A stretch of DNA of 17,760 bases from an archaeon. Lineage in GTDB: Archaea > EX4484-52 > B79-G9. The notes beneath the pieces are model-generated. The model was not told the DNA's origin and made no database searches. It saw nothing but the letters and a program-made list of their open reading frames with translations. Of this stretch, positions 6,032 through 13,933 are shown piece by piece; position 1 is the stretch's first letter; every line of letters starts with the position of its first letter. The DNA lies in the NCBI GenBank assembly GCA_030630425.1, contig DAOVNB010000004.1, positions 1 through 17,760 on the forward strand, in the 5' to 3' direction. The position numbers and the translations under genes are program-made.

Positions 6032-6649
6032 TTAGTAGTTTGGCGTTTCAATAGCAGTTGGATTTGGTCCACCAAGATTAACCGGTTTTATGGTTTTTTT
6101 TAATTCCCTGATTAATGTGGTGTATGGGTCTTCTGTTTTTGTTATGCGATGTTTTAATTTTTTAGGAAGATAAAATAAAATATGTGAGACTTCGGGAATC
6201 ATGAGATTTTTTTCTGTCAGATGACCACAAATATTTTGTAATAATATATCTGAATTGTTGCCTAAACCAATAGGTTCGTCTCCTTGCAGGTAGTTTATTG
6301 CTTCAGATATGGCGGCTCTTTCTTCTTTATTTATTACCGGATATGCAATTATTTCACTTCGAAAATCATCCGGAAGCGCTGCTAATATCCTGTTGATTGT
6401 TGGAAGTTCTTTATACTTCAATACTTTGGAAGCTGCTTCCTGTAGCTGCATTATGTCTATTAGCCCTCCATTATCTTGGGCATGTTTATAGAATTCTTGA
6501 TAAATTATTGTTGCTTTAAATAAATTTTTTCCAGTTTTGTCTCTGTGTTTTCTGTTAGTTTCTTTTACTTTGCCGCATTGTGTTTTTTCTGGCCACATCA
6601 TACCAAGAAATAATGAACACCATAAACTTTTAAAACCATAGCAAGTCAT
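6032..6649 (-). CDS. Hypothetical helical protein
   Basis: This is a soluble protein of 189-205 aa with no family I recognise. After a basic stretch (QCGKVKETNRKHRDKTGKN) it is mostly predicted helix, with hydrophobic repeats such as TINRILAALPDDFRSEIIAYPVINKEE and EVSHILFYLPKKLKHRITKTEDP. These two 'ILxxLPxxxxxxI' segments resemble each other and may be a repeat unit. The start is uncertain. The longest frame begins at ATG 6649, but its first 16 residues are odd, and a TATA-like TTTTAAAA (complement of 6628-6635) about 30 bases before ATG 6601 would make 6601 or 6598 the true start. Confidence 0.68.
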   Translation of the reverse strand: MTCYGFKSLWCSLFLGMMWPEKTQCGKVKETNRKHRDKTGKNLFKATIIYQEFYKHAQDNGGLIDIMQLQEAASKVLKYKELPTINRILAALPDDFRSEIIAYPVINKEERAAISEAINYLQGDEPIGLGNNSDILLQNICGHLTEKNLMIPEVSHILFYLPKKLKHRITKTEDPYTTLIRELKKTIKPVNLGGPNPTAIETPNY

Positions 6650-6674
6650 AGAAAAGAATGTTTAAGAAAGTATT

Positions 6675-6680
6675 AAAAAA
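6675..6680 (-). terminator. T-tract terminator of fttA
   Basis: On the minus strand a run of six T residues begins 7 bases after the fttA stop codon. Archaeal termination occurs at short U-rich tracts, either intrinsically or with aCPSF1/FttA itself. The call rests on position and base content only. Confidence 0.4.
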
Positions 6681-6687
6681 TTAGTTG

Positions 6688-8577
6688 TTATTTTAATCGT
6701 AAAGCATCCAAATTCTGGGGGACGCTTGTTTCTTTTTTGTAAATCTTGTGCAGGGTTGATGCCAGGTTTATGGATTTAGATGCTTCGCCGTGGTTTAATA
6801 TTATGTGGTCTGGCTTTGACTGCAGGTTTCCTACATAGCTTATAAGCTGGTTTCTGTCAGAGTGTCCTGAAAATCCTTCAACAGTCCTTATTTCTACTTC
6901 CATTTTTATCATTGTTGTGCCACCAGTTTTATTTGCCAGAGGAATGTCGCGCCATCCTTTTTGTATTCTGGAACCTAAAGTGCCTTGCGCTTGGTAGCCT
7001 ATAAATATTAACATATTTTTTTTGTTGCTTGAAAGATGTTTCAGATATTCCATTATGGGCCCGCCGGTAATCATGCCGGATGTTGTGATTATGATTGAAG
7101 GGTCTTTTTCGTCAATTATTTTCTTTCTTTCAGTTTGGCTTTTGACTTCATTGAAAAGGTCTGATGTGAACGGGTTGTTGTTGTAGTGGAAAATCTGCCT
7201 TTGAAGATTTCTTGACAGGAATTCAGGGTATGTTGTATGTATTGCTGTTGCATCCCAAATCATGCCGTCAAGGTATATCGGAAAATTGAAATCAGGATTT
7301 CTTCGTGCATATTCTGCCAAAACAACCATTACTTCCTGCGCCCGGCCTACAGAAAATGCAGGAATTATTACTTTTCCTTTTCGCTTTATTGTTTCAGTTA
7401 TTGCGGCTATAAGATTTGCGTCTGCTTCTTTTTTGGCAGGTATGAAGTCCTGCGGGCCGCCGTATGTTGATTCCATAAGAAGGGTTTCTACTCGTGAGAA
7501 TCGTGTATATGCCGGTTCCAATAGTTTTGTGGGTCCAAATTTTAAGTCGCCCGTATAAAGGAGGTTGTGAAGGCCTTCGCCAATGTGGATGTGTGATAGG
7601 GCCGATCCTAAGATGTGCCCGGCATTCTGGAAAGTGAGACGCATATCCGGCGTAAGGTCACAAACTTCACCGAATTCAGGACTTATTGAATGCTTGATTG
7701 CGCTTTTTATGCCTTTTGAAGTGTAAGGCGCTTTTCCGGATTCTCTTTGAAGCACATCTATGTAGTCAAGTGTAAGCATGGCCATCAAGTCTCTTGTCGG
7801 TTTTGTTGTGTAAAGCGGTCCCGTATATCCGTATTCGTAAAGATAAGGCACAAAGCCGGAGTGGTCAAGGTGCGCGTGGGATACAACAACCGCATCAAGA
7901 GCGTCAAGATCGAATTCAGGAGCGTCAATGAACGGGTTTGTTCCCCCATTGCCTGAACCTACAGCAACACCGCAGTCAAGAAGAACTTTTGAGTCTTTTG
8001 TCTGTAAAAGTATGCATGAGCGGCCGACTTCCCTGAAGCTTCCAAGAGCAGAAATCCTGACCCAACCTTCTTTTGAGCCTTTGGATAGCTGTATTTTTTC
8101 GCCAATCCGGTTTAAGAACTGTTTTCTGTATGCTGCTTCTTCATGGACAATTTCTCTTGCTTTATTTACTATATCTGAGCTGTATGTAGGGATTCTTCTT
8201 ATTTCCGGACCCCAATAGGTCTTTGACTTTATTTCCCTTAAGGTCTCACCATTTTTGCCTATCACAAGGCCTGGTTTTTTTGCGAAAATTAAAACGCGCC
8301 CAAATTCCGGCTCAAATATGATATCGCCTACTTCTGCCTCTTTAGGGATTATTTCCTCTATTTTCGCTTTGGCATCTTCAGCTTTGATTGTTATTGCAGC
8401 ATCAGGCCTTATAGTTATTCTTTTTTTGTATTCTGCTACAAGGTCTTTTATGTCCTTAGAGCCGTTTAGGAAGCAATCCTTGCTTTTTGTGTAAAACACA
8501 ATGTTTGAGCCCTCATAAAGGGCTTTTGTTATGTTTGTGGTTTTAGGCAATTTGTTCTTTAAGTCTTCAAGATTCAT
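6688..8577 (-). CDS. fttA: KH-domain beta-CASP ribonuclease aCPSF1 (transcription termination factor FttA)
   Basis: The 629-residue protein has the full aCPSF1 layout. N-terminal KH domains run to about 140, with GLVIGKNG near 103-110. The metallo-beta-lactamase core has HAHLDH (His234, His236, Asp238, His239), AGHILGSA (His321) and GDLKFG (Asp344). The beta-CASP insert includes MESTYGG and IPAFSVGRAQE, followed by SGMITGGP, GFSGHSD (His572) and LNHGE (His596). All zinc ligands are present. In archaea this enzyme cleaves nascent RNA after U-rich sites and ends transcription by RNA polymerase, acting with Spt4/5 and the Rpo4/7 stalk. It lies downstream of psmB on the same strand with a 56-base gap, so co-transcription is possible. 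The start at ATG 8577 (MNLEDLKNKLP) is conserved-looking, though its own TATA box is weak. Confidence 0.96.
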   Translation of the reverse strand: MNLEDLKNKLPKTTNITKALYEGSNIVFYTKSKDCFLNGSKDIKDLVAEYKKRITIRPDAAITIKAEDAKAKIEEIIPKEAEVGDIIFEPEFGRVLIFAKKPGLVIGKNGETLREIKSKTYWGPEIRRIPTYSSDIVNKAREIVHEEAAYRKQFLNRIGEKIQLSKGSKEGWVRISALGSFREVGRSCILLQTKDSKVLLDCGVAVGSGNGGTNPFIDAPEFDLDALDAVVVSHAHLDHSGFVPYLYEYGYTGPLYTTKPTRDLMAMLTLDYIDVLQRESGKAPYTSKGIKSAIKHSISPEFGEVCDLTPDMRLTFQNAGHILGSALSHIHIGEGLHNLLYTGDLKFGPTKLLEPAYTRFSRVETLLMESTYGGPQDFIPAKKEADANLIAAITETIKRKGKVIIPAFSVGRAQEVMVVLAEYARRNPDFNFPIYLDGMIWDATAIHTTYPEFLSRNLQRQIFHYNNNPFTSDLFNEVKSQTERKKIIDEKDPSIIITTSGMITGGPIMEYLKHLSSNKKNMLIFIGYQAQGTLGSRIQKGWRDIPLANKTGGTTMIKMEVEIRTVEGFSGHSDRNQLISYVGNLQSKPDHIILNHGEASKSINLASTLHKIYKKETSVPQNLDALRLK

Positions 8578-8633
8578 ATTTATTTACTTCCGGTTATATG
8601 ATTTTTCAAACAGAATTGTTTGTTGCAATATGT

Positions 8634-9272
8634 TTAGGTTACTTGTATCATTTTCTTTATTTTTTCTTTTTCAATCCATTCAATGCCTTTTTCTGTAATT
8701 ACAGCAACATCCATGAGGGTTCCGCCGGAAAACACATCCCGTTCTCTTGCGGCTTTTATGGCTCTTAAGAGAAGACTAACCCCTTCTGTTGCAGTCATGT
8801 TTTTTTTGTAGCTGTCTTCAAGAACACCTACAGCGATAACAGATCCTGAGCCGCTGAATGCGTAGTCAGTTTCTTCGGAAAGCCCGCCTGCAGCGTCAAT
8901 TGAATACAGTTGAGCCCCTCTTGCATCGTATCCTCCAAGAACCAACTGAACCATTTCAGGTACATATGATTTGTATGCGCCTCTTAAGATGTTTGATAAT
9001 AGAGTTGCTGCTGCTTTTGTTGTGGTTGCTTTTTCCTGAGGCTCGTATAGCTGCATCTCTGCTTTCAAAATCCGTATAAGTGCCTGTGCATCGCCAACAG
9101 AGCCTGCAATTGTCATTGCCATCTTGTCTGTTATCTCATGCACTTTTTTAGCGTTTTTTGACGCAACCAAATGTCCCATGGTTGCTTTTTGGTCTGCTGC
9201 AAGAACAATTCCGTCTTTGCATACAAGCGCTACTGTTGTGGTTCCTGTCTTCAACTTTTCCGTAGTTATCAC
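8634..9272 (-). CDS. psmB: 20S proteasome beta subunit
   Basis: This is the proteolytic subunit of the archaeal 20S core. The 212-aa precursor has a short propeptide (MITTEKLKTG) ending at the Gly10/Thr11 autocleavage site. Thr11 becomes the N-terminal nucleophile, with Asp27 and Lys43 as its usual partners (Asp17 and Lys33 of the mature chain). The GSGS motif (SGSGSVIAVG) and the DVFSGGTLMDVAVIT block are present. The start is GTG at 9272, because no ATG precedes Thr11 in frame. A weak A/T box (9292-9302) would make it leaderless, while a better TATA box at 9377-9385 would give an 80-base leader. The alpha subunit gene is not in this window. Confidence 0.96.
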   Translation of the reverse strand: MITTEKLKTGTTTVALVCKDGIVLAADQKATMGHLVASKNAKKVHEITDKMAMTIAGSVGDAQALIRILKAEMQLYEPQEKATTTKAAATLLSNILRGAYKSYVPEMVQLVLGGYDARGAQLYSIDAAGGLSEETDYAFSGSGSVIAVGVLEDSYKKNMTATEGVSLLLRAIKAARERDVFSGGTLMDVAVITEKGIEWIEKEKIKKMIQVT

Positions 9273-9352
9273 CTTTTAATTTTATGGGTTGAATTAATTT
9301 TTGTCCCTTTTTTACCTGTAAACACCTAAGAATGTTTAACCCACCAGAATCA

Positions 9353-9385
9353 GATACCTATGTATCCGTGTAAATCTTTATATGT
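9353..9385 (-). promoter_or_regulatory. Candidate psmB promoter with operator-like palindrome
   Basis: On the minus strand CATATAAAG (complement of 9377-9385) is a good TATA box. The predicted transcription start, about 27 bases on near 9354, falls inside the palindrome GATAC-CTAT-GTATC (9353-9366). A palindrome at the start site is the usual place for an archaeal repressor. Farther down the leader a second inverted repeat, TAAACA-N8-TGTTTA, occupies 9319-9338. The proximity is seen; regulation is inferred. Confidence 0.35.
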
Positions 9386-9418
9386 GTTTCGGAGAAATCG
9401 GGTTTTAGAGTAATTTAT

Positions 9419-11599
9419 TCAATATTCAAAATATTTTGGGTATGTTTCGCTTACAGGAAGCTCAATGGCCTTTATTTCGCTTAGGTCATTAAGGTCATTT
9501 GCCTTTACCATGCCGTCTGATACAGTATATAGCGTATCATCCATGTATAGAGAGCGTTTTACAGAGTATTTTGAGCCATAATAGTACCAGCCGCTTTTTA
9601 ATAGCGAGTCGTCATCCTCGTTTGCATGCGTTATTTTTCCTTTAAGCTCTATTCCATTGCTTGTGTCTATATTAAATACGAATGCGCCCTGCCAGACATA
9701 TTCGCCGTATGCCCATTCAGGCAGTTCGTCCGCGTATTTGGACTCGTCCATCTCTGCCAGAAGAATTGGAATTACAAGCAAATTCCTGTCTTTGCTGAAA
9801 AGGAATGCCTTGTGGTCGTGAAGCGCATAGGAATCTGTTCCCCTATCGCCTATAACATATGTTGATAATTCTTTTGGATTTTCAACATCAGTTACATCAA
9901 ATAGCGCAAGCTTCACTCCCTGTTGCCAGACAAAATTCTTGGTTTCGGCCATCTCTGTTTCTTTTCCTATGCCGATTATATGGTTCTCATCATACGGGTG
10001 CAGGTAATCCGAATACCCGGGTATCTTGAGTTTCCCCAGGACTTTGGGGTTTTTGGGATTTGAAAGGTCTATCACAAAAAGAGGGTCTATTTTGACAAAA
10101 GTAACCATATATGCCCGCTTGCCCATAAAACGCGCAGAATATATAGTCTCCCCAGGCGCCAGGTCCTCAAGCGCACCCACCTGCTTAAGCTCGCTGTCAA
10201 GCACATATATGTGGTTCGCGGATGTCTGTGCGCCCATCCTTGTTATACGGCCTGTTGTTGTCGCAATCCTGAAATGATTGTCATATTCATCCATTGAAAA
10301 TTGGTTTAATACATGCCCGGGCACAGTCCCTGTTGCCTTGTAGTTTATTTTGCCGTCTTTTATTGCTATTTTGTGCACAATTGTCTTTTCGCTCTCCTTT
10401 GCTATTTCGCGCTGCAACCCCTCCATTTTCTCTTCAACTTTTATCTCCAGCTCTCTTTCCTGCTCAGGCGTCAATGACTCTATGTATTCTACAAACACAC
10501 CCCCTACAGCATCCATTTTTTCCGATGATGATGCATCTGACTCCTGTATCTGCGTCATTTCCCTTGAAACCGTTGCAGAAACAAGCGGGGTTATGACTGT
10601 ATCAACCATACGCTCATAGAAATAAATTTCAGGAATCCTTTTCTGGTAGGTTATATAGATGTTGTCTTGCGACACATACATGTTCCGTGTTGCGCCCAAA
10701 AGATATATTTTACCCTCAACATCCTCTTTCTCATTTTGCGTGTTTACAGAAACTATGCTTGTGAATGAATATGATGTGTCCGGCATATCGAAATAATACA
10801 CTTCAGGCGTTTTGTTCACAGTTGCGCCCCCAGCAGAGGTCATAATTCTGGGGACTATTATGCCGTCATCATAGTAAGATGTATACTGTGTCGCAATAAT
10901 GTAAACCTCTTCGCCAATCATTCGCGAATCAAAGTAATTTCCGTCAACTGAGACAGTTTTTATGTTTTTTGGATTTTTTTTATCTGTTATGTCATACGAT
11001 TCTGCAAAAGCATATGTTGATGAGCGCCTTTGAGGCATCATTTCTTTTGCAATGCCTATATCATTTTCAGGAGATACAGGGACTATATGATGCGTATATT
11101 TATTTCCAAGAACAACCAGCGTATTGTCATTGATATATAATTCCTGGGGGTTTCCGTCAATTGTGATATTTGAAATGAGTTTTGCGTTATCTGCGGGATA
11201 TGCGTCAACAATTGAAAGTGTGTTTCCGGAAAGCGTGTATATGTATTTGCCGTCGTTTTTTACAATGTCTGCCTCATCTACACCTTCTACTTGTATATTT
11301 GTTGTTGAGAAGTCCCCTGCGCTTTGTGATGCCTCTGGCGCACTGCCTGCTGTATCGGACATTGATTTTGAGACCGTCATATCTGTTGTTGTTTCCATCA
11401 TAATGTCGCCACGCCAATAATTGGTTTGTGTATTTTCTTTTAGAAATGTTTTTATCTCATCGTAAGAATTGAATTTCTTGATTCCGTCCTGCGTTTGTAC
11501 GGGTGTAAAGTCCTCAGGATAAAATGTGACAACCGAAAGGAGCAGCAATGCCGCAACCCCTCCAAGCACAATTGCTGTTTGCACAGATTCAGATACCAT
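9419..11599 (-). CDS. Membrane-anchored extracellular beta-propeller protein
   Basis: This large protein (726 aa from ATG 11599) matches the archaeal and bacterial secreted 'beta-propeller domain' family. It has the signature block FSTTNIQVEGVDEADIVKND followed by GKYIYTLSGNTLSIVDAYP, and later the typical QFSMDEYDNHFRIATTTG and LGKLKIPGYSDYLHPYDENH segments. An uncleaved signal anchor (about residues 8-26, AIVLGGVAALLLLSVV) places the rest outside the cell. A charged helical insertion near 370-425 (LTPEQERELEIKVEEKMEG) interrupts the blades. The frame extends to an ATG at 11635, but a TATA box (CTATATATAC, complement of 11622-11631) lies inside that extension, 28 bases before ATG 11599, so I take 11599. 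The function is unknown. Confidence 0.88.
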   Translation of the reverse strand: MVSESVQTAIVLGGVAALLLLSVVTFYPEDFTPVQTQDGIKKFNSYDEIKTFLKENTQTNYWRGDIMMETTTDMTVSKSMSDTAGSAPEASQSAGDFSTTNIQVEGVDEADIVKNDGKYIYTLSGNTLSIVDAYPADNAKLISNITIDGNPQELYINDNTLVVLGNKYTHHIVPVSPENDIGIAKEMMPQRRSSTYAFAESYDITDKKNPKNIKTVSVDGNYFDSRMIGEEVYIIATQYTSYYDDGIIVPRIMTSAGGATVNKTPEVYYFDMPDTSYSFTSIVSVNTQNEKEDVEGKIYLLGATRNMYVSQDNIYITYQKRIPEIYFYERMVDTVITPLVSATVSREMTQIQESDASSSEKMDAVGGVFVEYIESLTPEQERELEIKVEEKMEGLQREIAKESEKTIVHKIAIKDGKINYKATGTVPGHVLNQFSMDEYDNHFRIATTTGRITRMGAQTSANHIYVLDSELKQVGALEDLAPGETIYSARFMGKRAYMVTFVKIDPLFVIDLSNPKNPKVLGKLKIPGYSDYLHPYDENHIIGIGKETEMAETKNFVWQQGVKLALFDVTDVENPKELSTYVIGDRGTDSYALHDHKAFLFSKDRNLLVIPILLAEMDESKYADELPEWAYGEYVWQGAFVFNIDTSNGIELKGKITHANEDDDSLLKSGWYYYGSKYSVKRSLYMDDTLYTVSDGMVKANDLNDLSEIKAIELPVSETYPKYFEY

Positions 11600-11621
11600 A
11601 GCATAAATATTGTGTTTTTTA

Positions 11622-11631
11622 GTATATATAG
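11622..11631 (-). promoter_or_regulatory. TATA box of the beta-propeller gene
   Basis: CTATATATAC on the minus strand is centred 28 bases before ATG 11599. It overlaps codons 2-5 of the longer open frame and therefore decides the start in favour of 11599, with a leaderless mRNA. Confidence 0.55.
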
Positions 11632-11674
11632 GCATCTATTTGTTCGGGTGTTTGACCGCACAAGCAAACGAAAC

Positions 11675-11721
11675 AAATATAAGTTATACATACCAACAAA
11701 ACACGCGAATTTAAGAGGTGA
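11675..11721 (+). promoter_or_regulatory. Promoter and Shine-Dalgarno site of the CBS gene
   Basis: A/T boxes AAATATAAG (11675-11683) and TTATACATA (11684-11692) would start transcription near 11706-11715. A strong GAGGTGA at 11715-11721 lies 5 bases before ATG 11727. This gene thus uses a short leader with a clear ribosome binding site, unlike the leaderless genes around it. Confidence 0.55.
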
Positions 11722-11726
11722 AATAA

Positions 11727-12293
11727 ATGCTTGCAGAAGAAAGGAAAATATTTGAAATCATGTCAAAGCCGGTTATTGTTATAGAGGAAGACAAAACAAT
11801 ACAGGAATCGGCATTCCTATTGCGTAAACACAACATAAGAGGCCTTGTTGTCGTGCGCGGCCATGATGCGCAGGGAATAATAACCGACAGGGACATAGTA
11901 TCAAAAGTCGTGGCTGAGAATCTTGATCCGCGTAATGTTGCTGTAAAAGAGATAATGGTGCCTAAAATGATAACCGCAAAGCCCGACGAACTTATCAATG
12001 ATGTTGCAAAAAAGATGTGCGCGAATAAGGTCGGCAGGATCCCTATTGTTGATGATGATGGAAATATTGTGGGTGTTGTAACTGAAACAGACATAACGAA
12101 ATTATACCCTGCAATGATTGATGTGCTGTATGAAAGGACAAGCATTGAAGAGACGCCGGTTGTTCCTGAAAGAAAGCTTATGCAGGGGCGTTGCGAAGAA
12201 TGCGACAACACCTACGATGATCTGGTGGAGGTGAATGGGCGCTGGCTTTGCAGGTCATGTTCTGAGAAGCACACAATTATCGGAACAAAATGA
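11727..12293 (+). CDS. CBS-domain pair protein with C-terminal zinc ribbon
   Basis: The 188-aa protein has two CBS motifs, about 9-65 (SKPVIVIEEDKTIQESAFLL to GIITDRDIVSKV) and about 73-127 (MVPKMITAKPDELINDVAKK to GVVTETDITKLY). A four-cysteine ribbon follows (Cys156, Cys159, Cys175, Cys178; RCEECDNTYDD to RWLCRSC). CBS pairs bind adenine nucleotides such as AMP, ATP or S-adenosylmethionine and act as energy or ligand sensors. The zinc ribbon suggests contact with nucleic acid or a partner protein. This combination is widespread in archaea, with no settled role. It is divergent from the beta-propeller gene and 41 bases upstream of a small membrane protein. Confidence 0.9.
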   Translation: MLAEERKIFEIMSKPVIVIEEDKTIQESAFLLRKHNIRGLVVVRGHDAQGIITDRDIVSKVVAENLDPRNVAVKEIMVPKMITAKPDELINDVAKKMCANKVGRIPIVDDDGNIVGVVTETDITKLYPAMIDVLYERTSIEETPVVPERKLMQGRCEECDNTYDDLVEVNGRWLCRSCSEKHTIIGTK

Positions 12294-12303
12294 TGTCGGT
12301 TTA

Positions 12304-12313
12304 GGTTTATATG
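12304..12313 (+). promoter_or_regulatory. TATA box of the small membrane protein gene
   Basis: GGTTTATATG is centred 26 bases before ATG 12335. It includes the earlier in-frame ATG at 12311, so that codon is unlikely to be the start. TGCCCTAAA follows at 12319-12327, in the same register as in two other promoters of this window. Confidence 0.55.
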
Positions 12314-12334
12314 CTTCTTGCCCTAAATATTTTT

Positions 12335-12592
12335 ATGATAGATGTTATTGTTTTTGGTATTTTGGGAATGGCGCTTATACTTATAGCGTTTGTTCTTAAT
12401 GAAATCGGCGGGCGTATAAGCAGGGATTCTGTAGAATACAATGCGCTTAATATATTTGGTGCCCTGTTTCTTTCATATTATGCATGTTCTATTGGGAGCA
12501 TTCCATTTCTTATCTTGAATTCGGTATGGTTTTTGGTTGCCGCAATAAAACTTGGGAAACTATCAAAGGACATCATACACAAAGGCGCTTGA
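12335..12592 (+). CDS. Small integral membrane protein (CBU_0592-like)
   Basis: The 85-aa protein has three hydrophobic segments: VIVFGILGMALILIAFVL, ALNIFGALFLSYYAC and IPFLILNSVWFLVAAIKL. A polar loop GGRISRDSVEYNA lies between the first two. The order 'GM.LIL.AF.L...G.ISRDS..YN.LN..GA' and the last Trp-containing helix resemble the CBU_0592-like small membrane domain, whose function is unknown. The upstream ATG at 12311 lies in the TATA box, so the start is 12335 (MIDVIVFG). Its 3' end overlaps the end of the convergent kinase gene by 30 bases. Confidence 0.75.
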   Translation: MIDVIVFGILGMALILIAFVLNEIGGRISRDSVEYNALNIFGALFLSYYACSIGSIPFLILNSVWFLVAAIKLGKLSKDIIHKGA

Positions 12593-13933
12593 GGACACAA
12601 CATCGCCAAGCCCAACTGTACTTTTTAATTTTTTTGATATTTTTGTAGGCACTGCGATTAAAAAATGATCCCCCATATCACATATGCCTGTTTCCAAAAA
12701 GCCATCACAAAGGCCTAATTCTTTTCGGGTTCTTGTAAGTTCTTTTATGCCTTGTTCGTTTAATTCTGTTTTTACTTTTTTTATGTCTGTAATTGAACCT
12801 ACTGAACCGTTTGATGCTTTTACAGCGGCGCAAAGAAGCGCGAACAAAAGCCCGTCACGCATTTTTTCAGGGCTTGTCCCGTAATCTTTTGACAATAAAA
12901 CCATGCAGTAATTGTATGTGTGCATATGAAGCCGTTGCAATTTCATTTTTTCAAAAAGTTCTTTTGCACCCATGTAGCATTCCAAAAGGGAATAGCTGCT
13001 TTTTTCTATTGCGCTCGCTTTTTTGCTTTTGCCTGTGGCTGAAAGTGTTTTTGCAAGCTCGACTTCATTTAAGCCCATACTGTGGACATGCCTTACAACA
13101 AAATCAAGAATCTCATCGGATACCTGGCGGTCTGTTACATATGCTTCCTCAACATGGATTTTAAGCTCGGGATTTACCTTTTTTATTTTTTCAATTTGTT
13201 TGTGCGCTTTTTCAAAGTCATTTTTATCATGGGCGCCAAGTGCCTGGAACCCTGAAATAATGGCGCGGTCCACAAGCTCGAAAAATGAAAGAAATTCATA
13301 GGTTGCGTTGTTGTGAAATCTTGGCTCTACGCCCTTTGGTCTTGTCGCAAGGATGAACCTGTCAGCACGCGGTGTTTTTTTGTTGAATAATGATGTGCCT
13401 TTTTTGTATTCAAAAATGTAGTTTGTTTTGGTCTCTTCTGTTTTTTTTGCATCTTTTAGTTTTTTAAGCCCGTCAGTGTTTGGCACAATCAATGTTTTTG
13501 GAAGAAGAAGCGCCATTTTTTCTGAAAGTTTTGGTGTTGAGAACACAACTCTTAAGCCCAGATTATCGAGGAACTTGGACATTATGCCCGCCTGCCCGCC
13601 TATGCGGTATTCGCAGATATTGAATGTGTTTTCAATCCACTGTGTCAGTTTTTTGTTGTTTGCTGCGAGTTCCATCTCTTTTGAATCCATTATGCTTTTT
13701 GCAAGAACCTGCAAGAATTCTTTTTGCGTGTTTATGTTTTTTGGCTCTTTTTTTAGGAGATTGTCTTTTGTTATGTTGTTTTCTGCAAGAATTTTTTCAA
13801 ATGTTTCGTCAATGTATATTATTGCATCAATGTTTGCGTTGAAGCCCACAAATACATTTGACGGATGGATTACCCTGTCTTTTCTTGCTATCCGCGCATA
13901 ATGTCTTTTCCATGATTCTTTTGTGTTATTCAT
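12563..13933 (-). CDS. ADP-dependent phosphofructokinase/glucokinase
   Basis: The 456-aa protein belongs to the ADP-dependent kinase family of archaea (ribokinase fold), which phosphorylates glucose or fructose-6-phosphate with ADP in the modified glycolytic pathway. Supporting motifs are FVGFNANIDAI (sugar-binding lobe), YRIGGQAGIMSKFL, the NEVE form of the NXXE Mg-binding motif (GLNEVELAKTL) and the catalytic loop STVGLGDVVSSSAF, with Asp444 as expected base. Length fits the family. Whether it prefers glucose or fructose-6-phosphate cannot be read safely. Its ATG overlaps the stop of the Nudix gene by ATGA, so they are translated together. Its last 30 bases overlap the convergent membrane protein gene. 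Confidence 0.9.
   Translation of the reverse strand: MNNTKESWKRHYARIARKDRVIHPSNVFVGFNANIDAIIYIDETFEKILAENNITKDNLLKKEPKNINTQKEFLQVLAKSIMDSKEMELAANNKKLTQWIENTFNICEYRIGGQAGIMSKFLDNLGLRVVFSTPKLSEKMALLLPKTLIVPNTDGLKKLKDAKKTEETKTNYIFEYKKGTSLFNKKTPRADRFILATRPKGVEPRFHNNATYEFLSFFELVDRAIISGFQALGAHDKNDFEKAHKQIEKIKKVNPELKIHVEEAYVTDRQVSDEILDFVVRHVHSMGLNEVELAKTLSATGKSKKASAIEKSSYSLLECYMGAKELFEKMKLQRLHMHTYNYCMVLLSKDYGTSPEKMRDGLLFALLCAAVKASNGSVGSITDIKKVKTELNEQGIKELTRTRKELGLCDGFLETGICDMGDHFLIAVPTKISKKLKSTVGLGDVVSSSAFVYDVL

Noticed and set aside
8607..8622. Hairpin CAAACA-GAAT-TGTTTG between psmB and fttA as intrinsic terminator
   Set aside because: It is short (6 bp) and on the minus strand is followed by A residues, not a T-tract, so it is not a convincing terminator.
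11635..11755. Plus-strand frame 11495-11755 bridging the beta-propeller promoter
   Set aside because: It is antisense to the beta-propeller 5' end and crosses both promoters and the start of the CBS gene in another frame.
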